Assembly: GCF_020164955.1 (NCBI RefSeq) | Contig: NZ_JAIUHG010000023.1 | Span: 1 to 64,000, forward strand | Reading direction: 5' to 3' | DNA from: Mesorhizobium sp. CA8 | Lineage (GTDB): Bacteria; Pseudomonadota; Alphaproteobacteria; Rhizobiales; Rhizobiaceae | DNA: 64,000 bases | In this document: piece by piece, positions 8,505-16,246 of the stretch | Layout of the letters: each line of letters begins with the position of its first letter | Position numbering within the stretch: the stretch's first letter is position 1 | The notes under the pieces: generated by a model | The model's database searches: none | What the model was told of the DNA's origin: nothing | Seen by the model: only the letters and a program-made list of their open reading frames with translations | Made by a program: the position numbers and the translations under genes

Positions 8505-9689
8505 GTGACCGCATCGCAAGCCGTGCAGGCGGAAAATGGCGATTGGCTTGTCGGCAATCCGACCGGCCTGCAACTGGCCTCGGCGCTTTGGATCGGCTCG
8601 GTCGGCCTGCTCATCCTCGGCTTGCAGCCGGTGCTGCTCGGCGCGCTCTACAGCGAAGGTCACGTCACCGGCGACGAGCTGGCGCTGGTCGCCACCGCCG
8701 AGATGATTGCCATCGCCATCGGATCGGGCGTCGTGGCGATGCTCTTGCCGGCGCGCAACATGCGCTGGAAGAGCGCGGCGCTGCTCATGCTGCTGGCATT
8801 CGCCAATGCCTGGACCGCTTATGCCGGCAGCCCCAATGCGCTGATCGGCGCGCGCACGCTGGCCGGCCTCGCGGAGGGCGGGCTGGTCGCCGTCGCGACG
8901 GAGCTGATCGCCCGCTCGCGCCGAGCCGAGCGCATCGGCGGCTATTTCGTTACGCTGCAGACCCTGGCGCAATGCGCGCTGGCGCTGATCCTCGCGCTCT
9001 TTGCCGTGCCGCGAGCGGGCTCGGCCGGCGGCTTCATCGCGCTCGGCATCGTCTGCCTGCTTTCGCTCGCCGTCGCCTGGACCGTGCCGGACGACTATGC
9101 TGAACTGCCCAAGGAAGAGCAGTTCACCAATGTGGCGACTGTGCCGGCGATCACCGCGCTGCTGTCTATCTTCTGCTATTTCATGTTCTTCGGCGCCGTC
9201 TGGGCCTTTCTCGAGCCCATCGGCGCGCAGTTCGGCATTGATGGCCGCACCGTCGGCCTGATGGTTTCGGCGAGCCTTGCCGCGCAAGTGATCGGCGCGA
9301 TGACCGCGACAATCTTCGAGGCGCGCATCGACTATCGTTTCGCCATCACCGTCATCGGGATCGTCGCGGCGATCAGCTCGCTGCTGCTTGCGTCCGGTCC
9401 GGGTCTTTCGGTGTTCTGGGCGGTGGCGCTGGTAATGGGCTTCATCCTGCTCTTCATCGTGCCTTACCAGATCCGGCTCGCGATCACCGCTGACGAGACG
9501 CGCAACGCCGTATTGCTGGTGCCGGCCGCCCAGCTCTTCGGCCTCGCCATCGGTCCGATCGCCGCCTCGCTACTGATTGACGGCACGAACTTCCGGCCCG
9601 TGCCGGAATTCGCCGCCGCCACCGCTTTGGCCAGCGTGCTTTTGCTCGGCATCTTCGTGCTGATCGCGCGGCGGCGCGGCCGGGCCTGA
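8505..9689 (+). CDS. MFS transporter
   Basis: A 394-residue major facilitator with about 12 hydrophobic segments. A positively charged cytoplasmic loop after TM2 (LLPARNMRWKSAAL) and a long central loop near residue 190 are visible. GTG at 8505 with GGAGGG 6 bp upstream is chosen; the open frame extends to 8202 but overlaps the TetR gene and the operator. It is first of three co-directional genes (15-bp gap to the oxidase, which overlaps the PLP enzyme by 4 bp). The cargo is unknown; given the neighbours it may be a polyol, sugar lactone or amino-acid-like compound. Confidence 0.9.
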   Translation: MTASQAVQAENGDWLVGNPTGLQLASALWIGSVGLLILGLQPVLLGALYSEGHVTGDELALVATAEMIAIAIGSGVVAMLLPARNMRWKSAALLMLLAFANAWTAYAGSPNALIGARTLAGLAEGGLVAVATELIARSRRAERIGGYFVTLQTLAQCALALILALFAVPRAGSAGGFIALGIVCLLSLAVAWTVPDDYAELPKEEQFTNVATVPAITALLSIFCYFMFFGAVWAFLEPIGAQFGIDGRTVGLMVSASLAAQVIGAMTATIFEARIDYRFAITVIGIVAAISSLLLASGPGLSVFWAVALVMGFILLFIVPYQIRLAITADETRNAVLLVPAAQLFGLAIGPIAASLLIDGTNFRPVPEFAAATALASVLLLGIFVLIARRRGRA

Positions 9690-9704
9690 GCCGGAGGGAT
9701 CAAG

Positions 9705-10985
9705 ATGGCAACCGCCTGGAGCAACTGGTCCGGCTTCGTCACGGCTTCCCCGAAATTGATCGCGACGCCAGCCGATGCCGGCGAGCTGGCCGAACTGGTG
9801 CGCTCGGCGCCTGGTCCGCTGCGCGTCGCCGGTGCCGGCCATTCCTTCACGCCGCTGGTGCAGTCCGAGGGCACCATCGTCTCGCTGGAGAAGATCGAGG
9901 GCCTGGTCTCGCACGATGCCGCGAACAACCGGGCGCGGGTGAGGGCGGGAACCAAGCTCGGAGCGCTGATGCGCATCCTGCAGGATATCGGCCAGGGCCT
10001 GCCCAATATGGGCGACATCGACAAGCAGGCGATCGGCGGCGCGTTAGGCACGGCAACGCATGGCTCCGGCCCGACGCTCGGCGCCTATCACACGCGGTTG
10101 GAGGCGGTGCAGCTCATCGATGGACAAGGCGAGCTGCGCGAGTTCAGCCGGGCGGGTGGCCTGGACATGATCCACGCCACCGGCGTCGCGCTGGGCAGCT
10201 TCGGCGTGCTGACCGAAGTGACGATGAACAACATCGCGACCTATCGGCTGCGCCGCCGCAAATGGGTGCTGCCGATCGGCGACATGCTCAAAAACTTCGA
10301 GACGATGATGGCCGCGCATCGCTCGGCCGAGTTCTACTACATCCCGTTCTCCGGCTACGCCCAGTTCATCGCCAGCGATCTCAGCGACGCGGCGCCAACG
10401 ACGCGGCCGACCGAAGACGACGAGGAAGGGCTGGCGACTTTGCGCAAGCTGCGCACCGCGTTGCGCTGGCTGCCGTCGCTGCGCCGCGCGTTGATCAATG
10501 GTGCGGTGAGGAAAGTGCCAGCGGAAGACTATGTGCAGGACTGGCTCAACGTCTACGCCAGCGACCGCCGCACCAAATTCAACGAGATGGAGTACCACCT
10601 GCCTTACGAGGAAGGTCCCAAGGCGTTGGCCGAAATCATCGCGCTGACGGAAAAGCACTTTCCGGAAGTCTATTTCCCGATGGAGGTGCGTTCGGTGGCC
10701 CCCGACGAGTTCTGGCTTTCGCCTTTCTACAAAAGGCTGACCTGCTCGATCGCCGTCCACCATGATGCGGCGAATGATCCGCTGCCTTTCATGCGCGCCG
10801 CCGAACCCATTTTCCGCAAGTATGGCGGCAGGCCGCACTGGGGAAAGATGCACAACCTGAAGGCGGCGGAATTCAAGAAGCTTTATCCGCGTTGGGACGA
10901 CGCGATGGCGGTGCGGCGCGACATCGATCCGCAAAACCGCTTCGTCTCGCCCTACATGGCCGACCTGTTCGGCATCCGACAATGA
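9705..10985 (+). CDS. FAD-linked sugar alcohol / aldonolactone oxidase (ALO family)
   Basis: A 426-residue VAO-fold flavoprotein. The N-terminal FAD-binding domain (about 10-175) has GAGHSFTPL with His46, the position that carries covalent FAD in alditol oxidase AldO, and QAIGGALGTATHGSG near 108-121. The C-terminal ALO domain (about 180-420) ends with the HWGK motif seen in aldonolactone oxidases and alditol oxidases. It probably oxidises an alditol or aldonolactone with O2 and yields H2O2. A GGAGGGATC ribosome-binding site precedes the ATG. It is the middle gene of an MFS-oxidase-PLP operon and overlaps the next gene by ATGA. Confidence 0.9.
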   Translation: MATAWSNWSGFVTASPKLIATPADAGELAELVRSAPGPLRVAGAGHSFTPLVQSEGTIVSLEKIEGLVSHDAANNRARVRAGTKLGALMRILQDIGQGLPNMGDIDKQAIGGALGTATHGSGPTLGAYHTRLEAVQLIDGQGELREFSRAGGLDMIHATGVALGSFGVLTEVTMNNIATYRLRRRKWVLPIGDMLKNFETMMAAHRSAEFYYIPFSGYAQFIASDLSDAAPTTRPTEDDEEGLATLRKLRTALRWLPSLRRALINGAVRKVPAEDYVQDWLNVYASDRRTKFNEMEYHLPYEEGPKALAEIIALTEKHFPEVYFPMEVRSVAPDEFWLSPFYKRLTCSIAVHHDAANDPLPFMRAAEPIFRKYGGRPHWGKMHNLKAAEFKKLYPRWDDAMAVRRDIDPQNRFVSPYMADLFGIRQ

Positions 10986-12118
10986 GCACCTATTTCGCCG
11001 CCCTGTCCGATGCATTGAGGGCCGCCGAGGTTTTCCGGCCCTGCCTTGTCCTCGACCGCGACCGGCTGGACGGCAACATCGCGCTGGTGAAGGAGAGGCT
11101 GGCGCGGGGCCTTGCGGTGCGGCTGGTCGACAAATCGCTGCCTTGCATGCCGCTGCTCTCGCATATCGCGCGAGCACTCGAAACCAACCGCTTCATGACC
11201 TTCCATCCGCCGTTGACGCAGGCCGTGCTCGACGCCTTTCCCGGGGCCGACCTGCTCTACGGCAAGCCGATGCCGGTCGGCGCCGCCAGGGCCGCGCTGA
11301 CCAGAGGCGGCGCCGGCTGGTGGTCGCGCGTCTGCTGGCTGATCGACACGCCGGAGCGGCTGGCCGACTACGGCGCCTTGGCCGCTGCGCTCGACACCGA
11401 CCTGCCCTTCGTTTTCGAGGTCGATGTCGGCCTGCATCGCGGCGGCTTTCGCGATCCCGCCGAGATTAACGCGCTCCCGATTCCAAAGGGTCTGCACTGC
11501 GAAGGCATCATGGCCTATGAGGCGCATGCGCCGGAAATACCCGGTTTGTTCGGCGGCGCGGCCAAGGCGCTGAAGCAGGCATCTGCCAAGGCCGCGGAGT
11601 TCGTCGGTGCCCTCGATCCGGACCAGCGCCGCATCCTCAACATCGGCGGCTCCAAGACGGCGCTGCTGCATGGCGGCGGCGTCACCAACGAAGTGTCGAT
11701 CGGCTCGGCCTTCGTGCTGCCCAAGGATTTCGACACGCCCGGGCTGGCAGGCTTCCAGCCAGCGGCCTTCATCGCCACCCCGATCCTCAAGGCGCTCGAT
11801 CCGATGCTGCCCGGCCCGCCGGCGGTTTCACGCACGCTGCAGGCGCTTGGCCTCTTCCCGCGCAAGGGCTGCTACCTCTATGGCGGCAAATGGATGGCCG
11901 AGCCGGTGTTTCCTGAAGGCATGAAGCCGAACGGACTGATCGGCCTATCGTCCAACCAGCAATTCATGGGCCTGCCGGCAGGCGCCGATGTGAAGCCCGG
12001 CGACTATGCCTTCCTGCGGCCGATGCAGAGCGAGGCGGTGCTGCAACATTTCGGCTCGATCGCTGTGTTTTCCGGTGGCCGCATCGTGGAGTTCTGGCCA
12101 GTGCTGCCAATGGGGTGA
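10982..12118 (+). CDS. DSD1-like PLP enzyme (alanine racemase-fold amino acid lyase/deaminase)
   Basis: A 378-residue protein of the alanine-racemase N-terminal-domain / DSD1 family, fold-type III PLP enzymes that include D-serine dehydratase and D-threonine aldolase. The start PCLVLDRDRLDGNI, the candidate Schiff-base lysine Lys51 in VRLVDKSLPCM, the strand FEVDVGLHRGGF and the phosphate-binding NIGGSKTAL are visible. The C-terminal small domain differs from classic DSD1 proteins. It overlaps the oxidase by 4 bp (ATGA), so the two proteins are likely used together, perhaps on a hydroxy-amino compound. The exact reaction is unknown. Confidence 0.85.
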   Translation: MSTYFAALSDALRAAEVFRPCLVLDRDRLDGNIALVKERLARGLAVRLVDKSLPCMPLLSHIARALETNRFMTFHPPLTQAVLDAFPGADLLYGKPMPVGAARAALTRGGAGWWSRVCWLIDTPERLADYGALAAALDTDLPFVFEVDVGLHRGGFRDPAEINALPIPKGLHCEGIMAYEAHAPEIPGLFGGAAKALKQASAKAAEFVGALDPDQRRILNIGGSKTALLHGGGVTNEVSIGSAFVLPKDFDTPGLAGFQPAAFIATPILKALDPMLPGPPAVSRTLQALGLFPRKGCYLYGGKWMAEPVFPEGMKPNGLIGLSSNQQFMGLPAGADVKPGDYAFLRPMQSEAVLQHFGSIAVFSGGRIVEFWPVLPMG

Positions 12119-12151
12119 GGCCGCTGCGGTCGCGATTGGCATTAGCCTCCG

Positions 12152-12197
12152 CAACTGGGCGTCGCTTCGCTCCTTGCTCCGCCCTGGAATGACGAAG
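12152..12197. repeat. Short dispersed Mesorhizobium-type intergenic repeat
   Basis: The stretch containing GTCGCTTCGCTCCTTGCTCC followed by GCCCTGGAATGACGAAG matches a short repeat I recall as common downstream of genes in this group. It lies between the PLP enzyme and the MarR-GNAT gene. Only one copy is in the window, so the assignment rests on memory. Confidence 0.4.
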
Positions 12198-12225
12198 TTG
12201 TGTAGTGTCCCGCTCCCCATATTTA

Positions 12226-12256
12226 TTGACTCAGTCAACTAAATGGTTGATCCTGT
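12226..12256. promoter_or_regulatory. Probable MarR operator
   Basis: TTGACT-C-AGTCAA (12226-12238) is a perfect 13-bp palindrome. It overlaps a second inverted repeat, TCAAC TAAATG GTTGA. The site lies 21-51 bp upstream of the MarR-GNAT start, so autoregulation is likely. Confidence 0.6.
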
Positions 12257-12276
12257 CCATGACAGGAGGATTTCCC

Positions 12277-13212
12277 ATGACCATCCACAATCACCCCGGC
12301 AAGGACCGTATCGATGCGGTGCGCGCCTTCAACCGCTTCTATACCCGCCAGCTCGGCCTGCTCGACGAGGGTCTGCTGAAAAGTTCGTTCTCCCTGACCG
12401 AGGCGCGCGTGATTTACGAGCTCGCCCATCGCGATGGGCTAGTCGCAAGCGACCTGGTGCGCGACCTGGGCCTCGACCCCGGCTATGTCAGCCGGCTCTT
12501 GAAGAAATTCGAGGAGCGCGGCCTGGTCGGACGCGAAGCCAGTGAGACCGACGCGCGCCGCGCCTCGATCGCGCTGACGCAGGCCGGCAGAGAGGCCTTC
12601 GCGCCGCTCAACCAGGATTCGCACGACCAGGTGCGCGCGCTGCTCGATCGGCTGGCCCCGGCCGAACAGGACCGGCTGGTCAAGGCCATGCGCACCGTGC
12701 AGGACCTGCTCGGCGACAGGCCCGAACCCAAGGTGCCTTATATCCTGCGGCCGCTGCAGGTTGGCGACATCGGCTGGATCACACACCGCCAGGGCCTCAT
12801 CTACGCGCAGGACTATGGCTGGGACGAAACCTACGAGGCGCTGGTCGCTGAGACCCTCGGTGAGTTCGTCAAGAATTTCGTCCCGCAATGGGAGCGCAGC
12901 TGGATCGCCGAGCGCGAAGGCGAGGTGGTCGGCTCGGTCTTCGTCATGCGCAAATCGCCCAAGGTCGCCAAGCTCAGGCTGCTCTATGTCGAACCGTCGG
13001 CGCGCGGCCTTGGCATTGGCCGGCGGCTGGTCGACGAATGCATCACCTTCGCGCGCGCCAAGGGCTACAAGACGCTGACGCTGTGGACCAACGACATCCT
13101 TGGCTCGGCCCGCCGCATCTATCAGGCCGCGGGCTTCAAGCTGGTCGACGAGGAACGCCACCATTCCTTCGGCAAGGATCTTGTCGGGCAAACGTGGAAC
13201 CTGGAGCTATAG
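12277..13212 (+). CDS. MarR-type HTH / GNAT acetyltransferase fusion
   Basis: A 311-residue two-domain protein. Residues about 1-145 are a MarR winged helix (FYTRQLGLLDEGLLKSSFSLTEARVIYEL as landmark start, then PGYVSRLLKKFEERGL). Residues 150-311 are a GNAT acetyltransferase with the acetyl-CoA loop ARGLGIGRRLVDE. The fusion is a known arrangement in proteobacteria; its acceptor is usually not known. The start at 12277 is supported by CAGGAGGA 6 bp upstream; the frame is open to 12205, but that would cross the operator. It stands alone, convergent with the AraC/GyrI gene. Confidence 0.92.
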   Translation: MTIHNHPGKDRIDAVRAFNRFYTRQLGLLDEGLLKSSFSLTEARVIYELAHRDGLVASDLVRDLGLDPGYVSRLLKKFEERGLVGREASETDARRASIALTQAGREAFAPLNQDSHDQVRALLDRLAPAEQDRLVKAMRTVQDLLGDRPEPKVPYILRPLQVGDIGWITHRQGLIYAQDYGWDETYEALVAETLGEFVKNFVPQWERSWIAEREGEVVGSVFVMRKSPKVAKLRLLYVEPSARGLGIGRRLVDECITFARAKGYKTLTLWTNDILGSARRIYQAAGFKLVDEERHHSFGKDLVGQTWNLEL

Positions 13213-13241
13213 TCCTCCTTCTCCCACGAGGGAACCCGCAC

Positions 13242-14075
13242 TCACCCCTTGACCGGCACCCAGATCTCCAGCCCGCCATTGCCGGTGCGCGCGTCGAATT
13301 CGGGCCCGTAGAGCTCGAACTCGGGCGCATCGGCGATCTCGTGGCCGGAGGACGGCAGCCAGCTGTTCCAGATCGTGTTGACGGTCCGGCGGATGGTCGA
13401 GATGTGCTCGCGATGCGAGAACACCGCATATTTCTGCGCCGGCACCCGCACGCGGTAGAAATCCTTCGGCAGGTCGGAGAAATCCGTCACCTCGACGCCG
13501 ACGACATAGTCGAAACTGCCGGCATCGTCGCCATTCGTGCACACGCCGTAGAAGACGCCGGGCACTTCGCCCGGAATGTTGCCGATATAGGGGGCGAAGC
13601 GCTGCCACTGCATCGGAATGCCGGCGCTGGTCTCGCAGCTGTAGCGCTCGCCGAGGCCGGCGACGAGGAAAGGGCGGCTGGTCTCGAAGCGCGGCGGCTC
13701 GAGTGTGGTGAGAAGCGAACTGTCCATCAGAATGGGCTCCACAAGGTCCAGGTTTTCGGTCGAGCCTTGCGCGCGCACCAGCTCCGGCGTGGTGCCGAAT
13801 TGCTCGCGAAAAGCCCGCGTGAACGCCTCATGCGAGCTATAGCCGGCATCGAGCGCGACCGAAAGAATGTCGCGCGCGCCGCCGGCCAGCTTGCGCGCCG
13901 CTTCGCTCAAGCGACGCGCTCGCATATAACCCATCACGGACCGTCCCGTGGCCGCGCCGAAGGCGCGCGTCACGTGGAAGCGCGACACGCCGCTGCTTGC
14001 CGCTATCTCGTCGAGGCTGATGGCGTCGGGCAGATGGCTTTCGACGAACCACAGCGCTTTCTCGGTCGGGTTCAT
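13242..14075 (-). CDS. AraC family regulator with GyrI-like effector domain
   Basis: A 277-residue regulator with two AraC helix-turn-helix motifs in residues about 1-105 (ISLDEIAASSGVSRFHVTRAF and YSSHEAFTRAFREQFGTTP as landmarks) and a GyrI-like small-molecule-binding domain from about 120 to 277, ending LEIWVPVKG. It is similar to Rob/BltR-type proteins that sense lipophilic cations. ATG 14075 has GAGGAG only 2 bp upstream; ATG 14087 (four residues longer) is an alternative. Its start and leader lie inside a ~126-bp repeat that has a second copy just upstream of the six-gene lipid operon, so both may share a promoter type. Confidence 0.9.
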   Translation of the reverse strand: MNPTEKALWFVESHLPDAISLDEIAASSGVSRFHVTRAFGAATGRSVMGYMRARRLSEAARKLAGGARDILSVALDAGYSSHEAFTRAFREQFGTTPELVRAQGSTENLDLVEPILMDSSLLTTLEPPRFETSRPFLVAGLGERYSCETSAGIPMQWQRFAPYIGNIPGEVPGVFYGVCTNGDDAGSFDYVVGVEVTDFSDLPKDFYRVRVPAQKYAVFSHREHISTIRRTVNTIWNSWLPSSGHEIADAPEFELYGPEFDARTGNGGLEIWVPVKG

Positions 14076-14193
14076 GGCTCCTCGCATTTTTTGGCGGGAC
14101 GACACTAGCCCCTGCGCCGCCAGCCAGTTTGATCGAAATTGCGCTTCGAGCGCAAAGTCTGCCGCACGCTGCCGCGCAGGAACTGCCGATCGG
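14068..14193. repeat. Direct repeat copy 1 (bracketing the lipid operon)
   Basis: This stretch matches 20094-20228 in the same orientation, with small indels. Shared blocks include GGTTCATGGCTCCTCGCA, CCAGTTTGATCGAAATTGCG and GCAGGAACTGCCGATCGG. This copy includes the start codon region of the AraC gene and a perfect hairpin TTGCGCT-TCG-AGCGCAA. It ends 18 bp from the 3' end of the six-gene operon. Confidence 0.85.
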
Positions 14194-14211
14194 TGCATTG
14201 CCGGCAGGCGA

Positions 14212-15147
14212 TCACACGGTCCAGAAATAGCGCACGATGTGAAAGAAGATCGGCGCGGCGAAGACCAGGCTGTCGGTGCGGTCGAGCATGCCGCCATGGC
14301 CCTCGATCAGGTGCCCCCAATCCTTGACGCCCTGGTCGCGCTTGATCGCCGAGGCGACGAGTCCTCCGAGGAATCCCATCGTGCAGGCGACGAAGGCGAC
14401 GGCCGAGGCCTGCAGCGGCGAGAACGGCGTGATGAAGGACAAGAGCGCGCCAAGCAGGCTCGACGCCACCAGCCCGCCAATCAGGCCTTCCCAGGTCTTC
14501 GACGGCGAGACGGTCGGCGAGAAGCGGTGCTTTCCGAACAGCTTGCCGAAAATATACTGCAGCACATCGCTGCCTTGCACGACGATGATCAGGAAGGCGA
14601 TGAGAAGCAGGTTGCGGTCTTCGAAACCCGGCACGTCGAGCGTCAGCAAAGCGGGCACGTGACTGACGCAATAGACCGAGATCATGATCGCCCATTGCTG
14701 GGCCGAGACGCGCTCGAGAAAACGTTCTGTGTCGCCGTGCAGCGCCGTGATCGCCGGCATCAGCAGGAAGCAGTAAACCGGGATGAAGATCACGAAGAGA
14801 CCGTACCAGGCAGTCCACACCAGCCAGTATTGGAACGGGATAACGATGCCGAACATGCCGAGCAGCACCCAGTGGTCGCTGCGCCGGCTATGCGTCAGCG
14901 TCACGAATTCGCGCAGCGCCGCGAACGAGATCAACGCGAACAGGATGGTCATGCCGTAGCGGCCGAAGAAGAAGGCGACCGTCATCAGCGCCACCATCAC
15001 CCACCAGGCGTTGATGCGCTGGGTAAGGTTGACCAGCGTCGCGCTCAGCGGCTTCGGTGCGCGCATCGAAAGGATGCCGGCGGTGACGCTGGCGGTGCTC
15101 AGCACCACGAAAAGGCCGATGATCAAAATGCTGATTTCGTGGCGCAT
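14212..15147 (-). CDS. Phosphatidate cytidylyltransferase-like (CdsA/YnbB type)
   Basis: A 311-residue integral membrane protein with eight or more hydrophobic segments. It ends with the complete CTP-transferase signature: SAIKRDQGVKDW, then EGHGGMLDRTD near residues 265-295. It should make CDP-diacylglycerol (or a similar CDP-lipid) from CTP and phosphatidate. Its N-terminus overlaps the stop of the acyltransferase gene by one base (TAATG). As last gene of an operon with a CDP-alcohol phosphatidyltransferase it corresponds to E. coli YnbB rather than to housekeeping CdsA, which normally sits with dxr and uppS. The product lipid is unknown. Confidence 0.92.
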   Translation of the reverse strand: MRHEISILIIGLFVVLSTASVTAGILSMRAPKPLSATLVNLTQRINAWWVMVALMTVAFFFGRYGMTILFALISFAALREFVTLTHSRRSDHWVLLGMFGIVIPFQYWLVWTAWYGLFVIFIPVYCFLLMPAITALHGDTERFLERVSAQQWAIMISVYCVSHVPALLTLDVPGFEDRNLLLIAFLIIVVQGSDVLQYIFGKLFGKHRFSPTVSPSKTWEGLIGGLVASSLLGALLSFITPFSPLQASAVAFVACTMGFLGGLVASAIKRDQGVKDWGHLIEGHGGMLDRTDSLVFAAPIFFHIVRYFWTV

Positions 15148-15806
15148 TAATCGTCTCGGTCGGGGCGCGGGTTGAGCGCCATAAGCTCGGCGCGGGCGCG
15201 CTGCAGAAAAGCGCGGCGTTCCTCGCCGGGCGCCACCGTCACAGGGGCGCCGAAGACAACGCGGCAAAGCAGCGGCACCGGCAGGAACTGGCCTTTGGGC
15301 AACACGCGCGACATGTTCTCGATCCAGCAGGGGATCAGCTCGACGTCCGGTCGCGCCATCGACAGATTGTAGAGCCCCGAGCGGAAGGGCAGCAGCTCGT
15401 CGCTGGTGTTCCGGGTGCCTTCCGGGAAGATGATCAGCGAATGGCCCTGATCGAGCACGGAGAGCATGATCGAGATCGGGTGCTCCGCCTCGCTTGTCCA
15501 CTGCCGGCTGATCAGCACGGAGGAGAGCATGTCCTCGGCGATGAAACGGCGCAGCCGCGACTTGCCCCAATATTCGGCAGCGGCGATGGCGTGCGTCTTG
15601 GCGCGCTCCGTTTCGCTCAGGCAGGCGGCCAGAAGGATGAAATCGCCATGGCTGGTATGGTTGGCGAAATAAATGCGCTGACGGTCAGACGGCTGGCTGC
15701 CGTTCCAGATCGGCCGCACGCCGGTGACCGCCCAGGCCAGCGCCGACAGGCCGACCGATGTCGCCGTCTGCAGCAAGGTGTAGGTGCGCAGCGCAAGCTT
15801 GCTCAT
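15147..15806 (-). CDS. 1-acyl-sn-glycerol-3-phosphate acyltransferase (PlsC family)
   Basis: A 219-residue PlsC/LPLAT-family acyltransferase that adds the second acyl chain to lysophosphatidate. The HX4D catalytic motif is His50-Asp55 (NHTSHGD), and the glycerol-phosphate-binding FPEGTR is at 128-133, both intact. One N-terminal hydrophobic segment anchors it in the inner membrane. Start and stop overlap both neighbours (ATGA with the upstream gene, TAATG with the cytidylyltransferase), so translation is coupled. It supplies phosphatidate for the next enzyme. E. coli ynbABCD has no such gene, so it is an addition to the set. Confidence 0.93.
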   Translation of the reverse strand: MSKLALRTYTLLQTATSVGLSALAWAVTGVRPIWNGSQPSDRQRIYFANHTSHGDFILLAACLSETERAKTHAIAAAEYWGKSRLRRFIAEDMLSSVLISRQWTSEAEHPISIMLSVLDQGHSLIIFPEGTRNTSDELLPFRSGLYNLSMARPDVELIPCWIENMSRVLPKGQFLPVPLLCRVVFGAPVTVAPGEERRAFLQRARAELMALNPRPDRDD

Positions 15807-16246
15807 CGGGGCATCCAGAAACCGGCGGTGAGGAACGCGACGACGAAGATTGCGAAGGCGATGCGCTGGCGAGCGAGCAGTTTTCGCGTTCCCGCGACCC
15901 GCTCTTCCAGCGGACGCGGCGTTAGCGAAGCGGGCTTCAGCCGCATGCGCGCCAGCATGTCGTCGACTGCGCTGCCGCCCGACACTTCGTCGCCATGGCT
16001 CGCCATCAAACGAAACAGCAGTGCGTCGAAAAGGAGGAGCGTGGAAAGTCCAAGCACCACGACGGCGCTGGCCGCCGCGACCACCAGCGCCAGCACCGCG
16101 AGGGGCGCGTGGAGCGCGCCGCGAGCCGAAGCGACGAGCGGCGCGATGCTGTCGACGGCGATCACGAGCGCGGCCGGCCATGCGGCCTGCTTCACCAGCA
16201 TCGCGGCAAAGGCGGCAGTATCGCGCTGATAGGCGTCGTCGCTCAT
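15803..16246 (-). CDS. Small membrane protein of the lipid operon, unknown function
   Basis: A 147-residue protein that I do not recognise. It has an N-terminal hydrophobic stretch (about 18-45), a second (about 48-85), a soluble middle section (HGDEVSGGSAVDDMLARMRL) and a C-terminal membrane segment (about 125-145) ending FWMPR. It overlaps both neighbours by 4 bp (ATGA), so it is an integral part of the operon. It may organise or anchor the lipid enzymes, which is inference from context only. Confidence 0.85.
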   Translation of the reverse strand: MSDDAYQRDTAAFAAMLVKQAAWPAALVIAVDSIAPLVASARGALHAPLAVLALVVAAASAVVVLGLSTLLLFDALLFRLMASHGDEVSGGSAVDDMLARMRLKPASLTPRPLEERVAGTRKLLARQRIAFAIFVVAFLTAGFWMPR

